Assembly (NCBI RefSeq): GCF_043290135.1
Contig: NC_134705.1
Location: 60,725,771-60,789,770, forward strand
Length of the DNA: 64,000 bases
Direction of reading: 5' to 3'
DNA from: Rhipicephalus microplus
Taxonomy: Eukaryota > Arthropoda > Arachnida > Ixodida > Ixodidae
How positions within the stretch are numbered: position 1 is the first letter of the stretch; every line of letters starts with the position of its first letter. The notes under the pieces were generated by a model. That model was not told where the DNA came from, ran no database searches, and was given only the letters and a program-made list of their open reading frames with translations. This document shows, one piece after another, positions 36,611 through 46,222 of this stretch. Both the position numbers and the translations under genes were made by a program.

Positions 36611-39600
36611 TCGCTCGGACTGACCGAAAATCCTCTTTTGACAATACCGAAAAAACGGAACCTCATAGACGTACAAGTAGACGGCGTATATGTCACTGCT
36701 CTTGTCGACACCGGCGCCCAACTTTCCGTCATGACGAGTGATTTTCGCCGCAAGCTCAAGAAGGTTCTCACACCTGCGACCACTCAGTTCATCCGTGTTG
36801 CGGATGGTGGAATAGCATCTATTGTGGGAATGTGCTCCGCTCGTGTGAGCATTGCCGATCGACACACAGTTGTTCTCTTCACCGTCCTTGATAAATGTCC
36901 CCACGACGTAATCTTAGGCCTCGACTTCCTGTCCGCGCATTCTGCCCTGATAGACTGTTCGACCAGTACGCTCCGTCTACACTTGCCCGCAACAGAACCT
37001 CTTACGCAACGGCCGAGTCGCCTCTGCACAACGGACACGCGCGCCTCCCTCCACAGACACTGACCTACATAGAGCTCGTCTCAATACCACCAGTTCCCGA
37101 CGGTGACTATGTTCTGACGCCTATCACCGACGTCCTCATAAGCCGTGACATTACATTACCGCACACCATTCTGTCCGTCGCAGGAAGTTCTACGTGCCTC
37201 TCAGTTGTCAACTTTAGCTTGTCACCTCAGGTTTTGCCACAAGGGATCTCTTTGGCGTTGCTCTGCCCCTTAGAAGACAATACGGTAGATGTTTTCGAGA
37301 TGGCCGCCCCTTCTGACCCCCATGCTCAACATCAATCTGCCACTTGCTCCGACAGCGCTATTACTTCGATGATCGCTTCCAACTTAACGCCGCCGCAGAC
37401 TGATGAGCTCCACCGGGTTCTGCTGTCCTACATCGACGTTTTTGACATCAGCGGCCGTCCGTTGCGGAAAGCTACCGGTATGAGCCACCGCATAAACACT
37501 GGTAAAGAGCATCCTATTTATAGGCATCCATATCGGGTGTCGGCAGCCGAGCGTCACATCACCCAAAGTGAGGTCGACAAAATGCTCGCCAAGGACATCA
37601 TTGAGCCATCCTGCAGTCTTTGGGCTTCTCCTGTAGTGCTAGTCCACAAGAAAGACGGTGCATGGCGTTTCTGCGTGGATTATCGACACCTAAACAAAAT
37701 TACCAAAAAAGACGTCTACCCTCTGCCACGAATAGATGATCCGCTTGATTGCCTCTATGGGTCCCACTATTTTTCCTCCATAGACCTTCGTTCCGGCTAC
37801 TGGCAGATAGAGGTAGATGAAATGGACCGTAAAAAGACGGCAATCATCACCCCCGATGGCCTATATCAGTTCAAGCTCATTCCCTTCGGCCTTTGTAACG
37901 CTCCAGCCACCTTCGAACGAATGATGGACTCCCTGCTCAGAGGATTCAAATGGTCCACCTGTTTGTGCTACTTGGACGACGTCATCTTCTTTTCACCAAC
38001 ATTTGGAACTCACATAGAGCGCCTCTGAGCCATCCTGGGAATCTTCCGTCGCGCTGGCCTGCAGCTCAACTCGTCCAAATGTCACTTTGGACGCCATCAA
38101 ATCACAGTGCTTGGCCATTTAGTAGACGCCAACGGTGTACAACCAGACCCGGCAAAAATCAGCGCCGTAAAAAACTTTCCTGTACCACGATCTGCGAAGG
38201 ATGTACGCAGCTTTATCGGACTATGCTCCTACTTTCGACGCTTCGTGAAAAATTTTGCACTCATAGCGAGGCCGCTTACGCAGCTCCTCAAGAAAGAAGT
38301 CTCGTTTTCATGGGGCTCCGAAGAGGCTTCTGCGTTCTCGACTCTCGCCGCTCTTCTCACTACCCCTCCGATTCTGGCACACTTCAACCCTGCTGCCCCT
38401 ACGGAAATCCGTACAGATGCAAGTGGGCATGGAATTGGTGCAGTGCTGGCTCAGAAACAACATGGCCATGATTGCGTTATTGCATACGCCAGCCGCCTCC
38501 TATCCGCCCCTGAACGTAACTATTCGATAACAGAGCGTGAGTGCTTGGCTCTTGTATGGGCGGTGGTGAAATTTCGACCTTACCTATACGGACGCCCATT
38601 TTCGGTAGTTACCGACCACCACGCACTCTGCTGGCTCAACTCTCTGAAATATCCATCAGGCCGCCTTGGTCGCTGGCTTTGCGCCTGCAAGAGTTTTCCT
38701 ATTCGGTGGTCTACAAATGTGGCCACCTACACCGTGATGCCGATTGCCTCTCCCGGTACCCTGTCGACGATCCTGAGGACACTGACGAGCCCACGGAGAA
38801 CTCTATCTTGTCAGTGTCCGACTTTCCTAATATTGGGGAAGAACAGAAACGTGATCCAGAGCTGCTTGACATCATCAGGCGTATGGAATCCTCCATAAAT
38901 GATGCTTCCGTCCACTACTTTGTCATTCAAAAGGGTGTCCTATACCGTCGCAATTTCCGACCAGACGGGCCCGACCTTCTCATTGTTGTGCCTAAGCATT
39001 TGCGCCGCTGTGTTCTCACCGAACTTCACGACGCTCCCACGGCTGGACACCTTAGCGTATCCCGCACGTACGAGCGCGTCTGGCGCCGTTTTTTTCTGGC
39101 CAGGCCTTGCTCGTTCGGTACGCCGATACGTTGCCACGTGTGACCTATGCCAACGTCGTAAAACACCGACGCTGCTACCCGCTGGCCATCTTCAACCAAT
39201 TGACATAGCTGCGGAACCATTTTGCCGTGTTGGGTTAGACCTGCTTGGTACTTTTCCCACATCAACATTGGGAAACAAATGGATAGCCGTTATTACAGAC
39301 TACGCTACACGCTACGCTATTACGCGAGCTCTACCGACCAGCTGTGCATCCGACATCACTGACTTCTTGTTACGGGACGTTATATTGATTCATGGTGCTC
39401 CGAGACAGCTTCTCACAGACCGTGGCCGTACATTTCTATCCCAAGTCATCGCCGACATTCTGCATTCTTGTTCCACGCAACACACACTGACAACCGCTTA
39501 CCACCCTCAAACAAACGGCCTCACGGAACGATTTAACCGCACTTTAACAAATATGCTCGCTATGTACGTGTCGTCCGACCACCGAGACTGGGACCTTGCC

Positions 39601-40083
39601 TTACCCTACACAACTTTCGCGTATAATTCATCCCGTCACGACACAGCGGGCTTTTCGCCGTTCTACTTATTGTACGGAAGAGAGCCGACTTTACCACTGG
39701 ACACAGCCATCTCAGCTCACACCTCGTTCACCACCGAGTATGCCCGCGACGCGATCGCGCGAGCCGATCATGCCCGTCCGCTCACTCGCGCTCGGCTGAT
39801 GGCGTCGCAAACCAACCAATGCCGTCGGTACGATGCGGAACATAGAGACGTACATTTCGCTCCCGGTACCCTCGTTTTATTCTGGTCCCCTCATCGTCGG
39901 CTGGGCCTATCCGAAAAACTTCTGTCTCATTACACGGGACCCTACTGTATAGTGCGTCAAGTAACACCTGTCACCTACGAGATCAGCCCCATCTGTCCAT
40001 CATCATCTACTATGCGGCCCAGTGATATCGTACACGTCTCGCGGATCAAGCCCTACAATAATGCGTCAGATAACGACCTTTAA
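36579..40083 (+). pseudogene. pol: G3 pol (protease, RT, RNase H, integrase), broken
   Basis: Order: protease (ALVDTGAQLSVM, about 36,698), linker, RT with SPVVLVHKKDG and YLDD (about 37,969), RNase H with [14 protein letters not shown] (about 38,410), integrase with an intact zinc region ending CDLCQRRK, catalytic D (VGLDLLG), D (LLTDRGRTF) and E (NGLTERFNRT), and a GPY-type tail to TAA at 40081. Breaks: a frame change near 37,000-37,060, a TGA at 38026-38028 at an Arg position, loss of a base at about 38,676 (RNase H connection) and gain of a T in a 7-T run at about 39,093; the last two compensate. Large intact domains remain. Confidence 0.9.
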
Positions 40084-40117
40084 AGCACCGGGACGGTGCC
40101 TCCACCGACGGGGGTCA

Positions 40118-40258
40118 TGCTACGTGCCAGTGCATGGAGCTGAAGAAGACGAAGAACACAGACTGGCGCGAGCTAATCTGTGTGGCTGGCGCTGCTCGCC
40201 TAACCGGCTGAAAATACATCGGTGACTACCCCTCTGACTCAGTCTCCTTCCCGTAACA
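40118..40258 (+). repeat. G3 3' LTR
   Basis: 141 bp, ends CGTAACA, preceded by ACGGGGGTCA, a weak polypurine tract. Confidence 0.9.
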
Positions 40259-40645
40259 TTATTACCGCCAAAGTCGTATGTACTTCTCACTGCAACACAA
40301 ACCACTCAATCGGGAGGACGTGGTTGCCTGGTGGACTACTTCAGACTAACTCATTTTCCTGCCTTTACATCCTTCATATCTTCCACCCCACACAATATAC
40401 CTCATTCTGCCCTTATTGTGGAGCGCAATCCTCACTATATCACTGCACCTGAGAATGTCCACAACGACCGGGCTACTCGCATTCCTTGTGGGAGACTGCG
40501 CTGACCATCTCAGAGCCGCAGAAAGAGTGCCGGCTGATCCATCGGGCACGTGGTGTGGCGCGAGCCCATGGGGCCCTGACTGAAGGGCTCCACCATACGA
40601 GGACGATCCTTTTGGCCTGAATGAATAATTTTTTTCTCTCTCTCT
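40259..40645 (+). mobile_element. LINE-3 (or sister copy), 3' piece right of G3
   Basis: Continues the RNase H piece in frame (YRQSRMYFSLQ, LNREDVVAWW). After a small frame change it has the C-terminal finger QTNSFSCLYILHIFHPTQYT, then CPYCGAQSSLYHC and EALT-type tail wording, ending in TTTTTTCTCTCTCTCTTCC at about 40,628-40,646. It matches in layout the end of LINE-1. Confidence 0.75.
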
Positions 40646-41860
40646 TCCTACTTCATGAAAGTTAAGGTGGACGTGTAGTGGGAACATTGTACAGCTGCGC
40701 TTCTAGCGTACATGCCAAGACACATACCCCGAGCATACGAAGCTTGGCAAGCAAGCTACTAAAGATTTGTGCGGAACACGGGTAAACGGGTAGTATAGAA
40801 AGATGAGGCATAAAAGAAGCAACAGAAGTTCAGACAACGATAAAGATTTAAAGAATTTGGAATCGTCGAACAACAAATGTTGCTAGAACGTACCGGAACC
40901 TGGTATGACGCAATAATAAAGTTATTTGTGCGTTTTTATCTTTACATTTAGGATTAAAAAATGACAGCACCCATATGAACGGAGAGTCGTAGCGCTCTTG
41001 TCATACGTCATATTGTGTTCGCTCCTGAAACATATGAAACACAATTGTAATATGCAAAATAATCGAAAAAAGTAAGCTAGAAGTTCGCACTTGAAAATCC
41101 CTTCATATCTTCTTTACAGAGCAAATACATACCAAAATTGGCACTCGTTTTCCTGCCAGTTGGTCGAATCAACTAATCTGACTCTTTTGTATGATGAGCG
41201 GGCAAAGGCACTATCAACGTCTTGCCTGCTTATTATTTTGACTCTTACGAAGCGATGATATTGTTGAGAGAATGACTGAACGATTGGAACAACTTTATCC
41301 GGTCCAAAATAGGCGCGAGTTGACTCGACGTCACCTGGCTAGGCCCTTAAACAGAAATATGCTGAACAATCAAGCGATCGGCAGACTGAGAAGCCACACA
41401 GTCAGCTCGAGAACCACTTGCATGCTGCAGGTGTAGCTGTGATGGACTACACCATCGCAGTGCCCATATTTTCAGAGGTGTGCGTTTTTTCGGAGCAGGC
41501 GTGTGTGGGGCATCGATTCAACGTTTCACTTGTTTTATTTTCCGTAAGCACAGTGTAGGAACCTAAAAATTTTACTCAAGTGGGAACAGTGCACTTTTCT
41601 TCTCTGGGAAGAATAGTGAAGCAAATGATCAGGACAAACGCTGGCACGGGCAGCGCTTCTCTGTGTCATTTTCTTTACTGCTCTACGCGCATGAAAAAAT
41701 TGGTGCGGTTTCCTTTTAGGGGCGAAGCTCCTTATGGCGTCGCTTGTGCGTCCCTCGTAGTACGTAACCACCAGTGGCACATACCCGAAATAGGTATAAC
41801 ATTTGACCTCCAAGGTGGTGCGGGTGAGAGATTTCTTCTGTGCGTTGTTTAACAATAAAA
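40646..41860. other. Non-coding stretch
   Basis: AT-rich, no coding signal or recognisable repeat. Confidence 0.5.
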
Positions 41861-41986
41861 AATAGTGCTCAATGTACATGCCAATGGCTGCTAATGGGGA
41901 ATGAGAGACATGAGCATTTGGCTTTTAGTCAACGCGCACGCTGCAATCCCCATTAGCAGCCATTGGCATGTACATTGAGCACTATT
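41861..41986. repeat. Perfect 40-bp inverted repeat with 46-bp spacer
   Basis: 41861-41900 (AATAGTGCTCAATGTACATG, then CCAATGGCTGCTAATGGGGA) is the exact reverse complement of 41947-41986. No mismatch in 40 pairs. The right arm is also the start of the tandem repeat that follows. Confidence 0.93.
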
Positions 41987-42394
41987 GGACAAGAAAGGGT
42001 TGCTACATTATACTCGCTGGGTGTAACCTCCTTAGTTTTAGAAAGGTTTAGCGAGCGTTGAGCCACAGGGCCATGAATACAATGAACTAGTATATACCAT
42101 GAATGAATTCGAGGTGGTTAAAGGGGGGAAGCAGATACGAAGCGCAAGCCGTAAGAAATTAAAAGCTGAATCCTCCTGTCTCTCATTTCACATTAGCAGC
42201 CACTGGCATGTACATTAAGCACTATCTGACAGGAAAAGGTTGCTACGTTATACTCGCTGGGCGTAACTTCCTTGGTTTTAGAAAGGTTTAGCGAGCATTG
42301 GGCCGCAGTGCCATGAATACAGTGAACTAGTATATACCATGAACACAAGGTGGTTGAAGGTGGGAAGTAGACCCGAAGCGCAAGCCGTAAGAAA
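41951..42394. repeat. Two tandem copies of a 200-bp repeat
   Basis: CATTAGCAGCCATTGGCATG at 41951 recurs as CATTAGCAGCCACTGGCATG at 42191. Both continue through TGCTAC(A/G)TTATACTCGCTGG, TTTAGCGAGC and GTATATACCATGAA to AAGCGCAAGCCGTAAGAAA. A related stretch in inverse order exists at about 12,953. Confidence 0.88.
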
Positions 42395-44552
42395 GTGTGC
42401 GTGTGCCACCTCTCGTTTAGTCTTTGGAATGTCCACTGAATGGCGGTGCTTCTATATGGGGAATATATAATAAAAAGATGCGAGATGGTGGGACTTGGAG
42501 TGTTGAATAGATGGACGAATGGACACACAGAGAGATGCATGGATGGACGCATGAACGGACGCAGGGGCGGATGCATGAACGAACGCAGGGACGGGCGCAC
42601 GAACAGGCGCATGGACGGTCACACAGACGGACGCATGGACGGACGAATACTTCGCCCCACTCTCCATCATTCACTCCGTGGATATGCTGCCATTTTTTTC
42701 GATATGCAATACTAACTAGCCTGAAGCTTCACTTTACAAAACCTTAAATGTTGATTGAAATGACTTCAAAGAGCTTTCAAAACACTTTGCGTATAGCTCT
42801 ATAAAATAAGTGTCTCTTAATTCGAATTCCTTGTCTTCTATGGCAGTAAAATTCATACATTTGTCTCGCCTGCCTCATAAGTGATAACTTCTCATTGCGG
42901 CAGAAGTTATAACTCTTCACGTAAGTGTACAGCGCAGACAAGTCAGTATTTTTGTGAAAAAAATACCGTTCGAGATTTCGAGTGAACGTTCAAGTAATAA
43001 AACACATTCAGTATGTCGAAAATTCATCGTAACGTCAAAATAAGCCAACCTTGAAAGGTCCGCCGTTTGCTTGGATGGGAGCAGAAGCACACTATTTATT
43101 ACAAATATTTCTCGCGTGTTCATTGCCCCACTTTGGCTGAAGCGCCGCCTTCTTGTAATGGTTGAGCATTAAACTTCAGCTCTCCGTCAACCAAGTTCAG
43201 TGCATTCTTAGTTCGAAACATCCATAGAGCGTATCCCTGCTTCCACCAGTGAGACTTAGTTTGCAGCACTCTATGACCTAAATAAGCAAACTGATTAGCC
43301 CAAGCATATTACTTTTACTATTATTAGATAGTCTTCTAGTGAAATACTTCACAGAATTCAAGAGTATATTCCGCCACTGTAGTCACAATAAGATATTAAG
43401 AGTAGCTTATCTGGCATTTCTGGTGAGTTGGTGCACACTGTTTAATTGGCAGCCATCAGATTCTGCTTTGGATTCATGCTAGGGCAGAGGGGCTGGGGTT
43501 TGAAAAATAGTTATAAATAAGTCTTGAAGAAATCAAGATAGTTACATAAGGCTTTTTCCTAATAGTCTTGAACAAATCGCTCCTACGAAAAATGTCAAAA
43601 AAACGCTACTGTTCAGAAAAATCTCTTTTTAAAGAGTAGCGACTTGTTTTTAAATGCAATTGGTAACTGGGCAGATTGGTTCTTAGCTAACTTCGAAAAA
43701 AGGGTGAAATATGCTGGGTTCAAAAATCAGAATAATATAAAACAACAACGTCTAAATTTCAAAGCTTATCACAAAAAATCACAAAACAATTAACATGCTT
43801 TAACATGCACAGTTAGATTGCAAGGCTGAGGTATGTTTTAGTGAGAAACTGCTGAATCACATCTAATCAGCTAAGCTGACAGATTTCTAGCGTTCTCTTC
43901 AGAAATTTACGCCCTTTGCCTCCACAGATGGCGCTCGCAAACATCGACGTTTTTAAGCATTCAGTAGAGCAGACGAGCAGATCTGTTACATGTAGTACCG
44001 TGGCGGTACCACAGTTACTTCAAAAATGATGGGGGATTTTCATGAGTGACACAGTAGTAGATACACCCGTCAAGGAAATGCTGATATAGAACCAGTTGTC
44101 GTAACGATCCGTTAAAGCCCGGCGTTTATGATATGACGCTGTCCTTCGCGCCGGCTCATAATTGTCTCATAATTATCGTATAATAAAAAAACGAATTCCC
44201 AGAGACCAGTAAATCATGACGTCGTGCACTGGAAATATCCATATGTTTTCTGATTTAAACTATCCAAATTGATGTTGTTATGAATTTACACAAAAAAGGT
44301 TTCAATCTAAGACAAAACAAGGGAACTACTGTGGCATAATGACCCTTAAGTAACGTAAGTTACGTATACTTGGTTATTGACAAATGTATGAAGGGTAAAA
44401 CGAAACAATGACGCACCGAAATTACAAAGCTGTGAGATTTGCAAGTGCTGTCTAACAATATCATTCTACAAAAAAAACCACAGGTTAAATAGATGCCCTA
44501 CTCAGTTATGAATACTGAAACATGTAAGTCTCAACGCGGATTTTCATAATAT
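42395..44552. other. Non-coding stretch with a decayed GGAC/GCAT simple repeat
   Basis: 42504-42655 is a degenerate tetranucleotide-type repeat (GGAC, GCAT and GGAT words), open in several frames only because it is simple sequence. The rest is AT-rich and shows no gene. The last four bases (ATAT, 44549-44552) are the G4 target. Confidence 0.55.
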
Positions 44553-44738
44553 TGCCACTAGTACAAGTTCATAAACTATTATTTCCGCAGATGCTAGCAT
44601 GCTTGTATGTGCCGCTGTTCAGAAGAGGACAAAGATGCGCGTGCAGAGAAAAACAATAGTCGTACTGCCGTTGTTCGAATCAGTTTGACGTTCTTGTGTG
44701 CCCTTATCAGCAGGTTACAGTTACGTTGTAACGTGACA
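44553..44738 (+). repeat. G4 5' LTR
   Basis: 186 bp, TGCCACTA...GTGACA. Confidence 0.93.
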
Positions 44739-44739
44739 C

Positions 44740-44757
44740 TGGTGGAGCTGCTGGGTA
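44740..44757 (+). promoter_or_regulatory. G4 primer binding site
   Basis: TGGTGGAGCTGCTGGGTA, one base from the LTR. It differs from the G1 site at a single position. Confidence 0.72.
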
Positions 44758-44764
44758 ATAGTCT

Positions 44765-46192
44765 ATGCACTGTTACCACGAGGAAGATCTCGGTCCCAAC
44801 ATTGACGCCTTAGTAGAAACAGCCAACCTTCGACGCAGTCGGCGGCAACTAGGCCTACCACCCCAGTTCAGCCCTCTTCCGGAACGCTCCAGAACCATGG
44901 CATATGCGACAACTGCAAGCCAGACTGAACCGTCCGCGACTCCGCCAGCATCATGGCTACCAGCCTCCCGAACGCCAAAGCCCTTCCATGGGGAGCCCTA
45001 CGAAGACGTTGAAGACTGGCTGGACCAATACGATCGAGTCGCCGTCGCCAACGAGTGGGACGAGCACCGGAAACTGCGGTATGTCTATTTCTACCTGGAG
45101 GATTCGGCGCGTATTTGGTTCGAGAATCACGAGGCCGCCCTGACAACCTGGCCGGTGTTTTGCACTCAGCTGCGGAACACGTATGGTAGCGCTGACCGGA
45201 AAGAACAAGCCGAACGTCTCCTCAATTCTCGCAATCAACGACCCAATGAAAGCGTGGCCATGTTTGTTGAGGAGATGTCTCGTCTGTTCCGTCGAGCGGA
45301 TTCTGCAATGACGGAAGACAAAAAGGTGCGCATTCTGATGCGGGGTGTCAAGGAGCAGCTGTTTGCAGGACTTGTACGAAACCCACCAGCTACCGTGGCA
45401 GAATTCCTCCGTGAAGCGACGACAATGGAGCGAATGCTAAGACAGCGGTCTTCGCAGTATGAGCGGTCCGAACACCTTGCATGTCTGTCAGCACCCTTGG
45501 TAACACCCGATGTCACGAGCGTGAGAGACCTTGCTGAGCTAGTCCGTAGCATTGTACGCGACGAGCTGCAAAAGCTTCACGCAGTGCCTTCACAGCCTCA
45601 AGTGGCTGCTCTGACAGACGTCGTCCGTGAAGAGGTGCGGCAGCTAGTACGACCATTAGCGCCACCTCCAACCGAAGCTCCTCTGCTAACGTATGCGGAA
45701 GCTGTACGTACTCCTGCACCGGCAGCCAGCTATTTTCCCCGACCGACTAGCCTGCAGACGCCACAGCACTTCTCGGGCGGGCCACGCTATGAAAACCAAC
45801 GACTGACTTGCCTGCAGATGCCGCAGTACTTCTCGGGCCCACCACACTATGAGAATCCGCGACCCAATTTGCGTAAATCTAGCGTGTGGCGCGCTTCCGA
45901 CAATCGGCCACTATGCTACCACTGTGGTGAGCCAGGTCACCTGTACCGGGAGTGCTCGTACAGACAGATGGGCCTACCTGGATTTCGGCCAGACGCTCGT
46001 CGGCCCAGGGACGGCGAACGACCCCGCGCCATCGCAGAATACTTGGCAAGTCTACCGTCTCCGAATCTTCAGCGACGCCAATCACGCTCTCCGTCTCCTC
46101 GACGCTCTACGTCCGCGAATCAATACTCCACTTTCGCCGATGTTGTTGCGGGACGATCCGCTAGGTCCCCAAGTCCACGCCGGGGAAACTAG
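44765..46192 (+). CDS. gag: G4 gag polyprotein, intact
   Basis: 475 codons from ATG 44765 to TAG 46190-46192. N-terminal [12 protein letters not shown], capsid-like [20 protein letters not shown] (from about residue 76) and [31 protein letters not shown], a Pro/Gln-rich linker with a short internal duplication (two LQxPQxFSGxPxYEN units), an intact CCHC knuckle [14 protein letters not shown] (residues about 384-397), and a tail with two SPSPRR motifs. Gag packages element RNA into a particle. The tail's last codons contain the frameshift heptamer that makes Gag-Pol. The start fits as the first ATG after the primer site; a second candidate Met lies at about residue 45. Confidence 0.93.
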   Translation: MHCYHEEDLGPNIDALVETANLRRSRRQLGLPPQFSPLPERSRTMAYATTASQTEPSATPPASWLPASRTPKPFHGEPYEDVEDWLDQYDRVAVANEWDEHRKLRYVYFYLEDSARIWFENHEAALTTWPVFCTQLRNTYGSADRKEQAERLLNSRNQRPNESVAMFVEEMSRLFRRADSAMTEDKKVRILMRGVKEQLFAGLVRNPPATVAEFLREATTMERMLRQRSSQYERSEHLACLSAPLVTPDVTSVRDLAELVRSIVRDELQKLHAVPSQPQVAALTDVVREEVRQLVRPLAPPPTEAPLLTYAEAVRTPAPAASYFPRPTSLQTPQHFSGGPRYENQRLTCLQMPQYFSGPPHYENPRPNLRKSSVWRASDNRPLCYHCGEPGHLYRECSYRQMGLPGFRPDARRPRDGERPRAIAEYLASLPSPNLQRRQSRSPSPRRSTSANQYSTFADVVAGRSARSPSPRRGN

Positions 46193-46222
46193 AATCAGCG
46201 GCCTCCGGGGGTGGGACCGCTG
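46183..46222 (+). promoter_or_regulatory. G4 -1 frameshift site GGGAAAC-TAG with hairpin
   Basis: GGGAAAC occupies 46183-46189 (G GGA AAC in the gag frame) and the gag stop is 46190-46192. A perfect 6-bp stem, CAGCGG (46196-46201) with CCGCTG (46217-46222), starts six bases after the heptamer, with a 15-base GC-rich loop. Pol is exactly in the -1 frame and is open back through the site. All parts of a standard -1 signal are present. Confidence 0.87.

Larger units (their letters stand above)
35180..40258 (+). mobile_element. Ty3/Gypsy LTR retrotransposon G3 (complete, decayed), nested in a LINE
   Basis: 5,079 bp, plus strand, 141-bp LTRs with 7 differences by my count (about 95% identity). 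The left flank is ATAT (35176-35179) and the right flank TTAT (40259-40262), a duplication with one mismatch. Removing G3 and one flank copy joins LQY to YRQSRMYFSLQHKPL in one LINE frame, so the ends are firm. It belongs with G5 by gag wording (HILKGIADDAFN; CFSCxRxGHISRHC). Confidence 0.94.

Noticed and set aside
36079..36783. Frames of about 200 codons on either strand over G3 gag
   Set aside because: Shadows of the gag frame, which has the knuckle and capsid motifs; the shadows have no family features.
42417..42747. Cys/Arg/His-rich frames on both strands
   Set aside because: They come from the decayed GGAC/GCAT simple repeat; open in nearly all frames.
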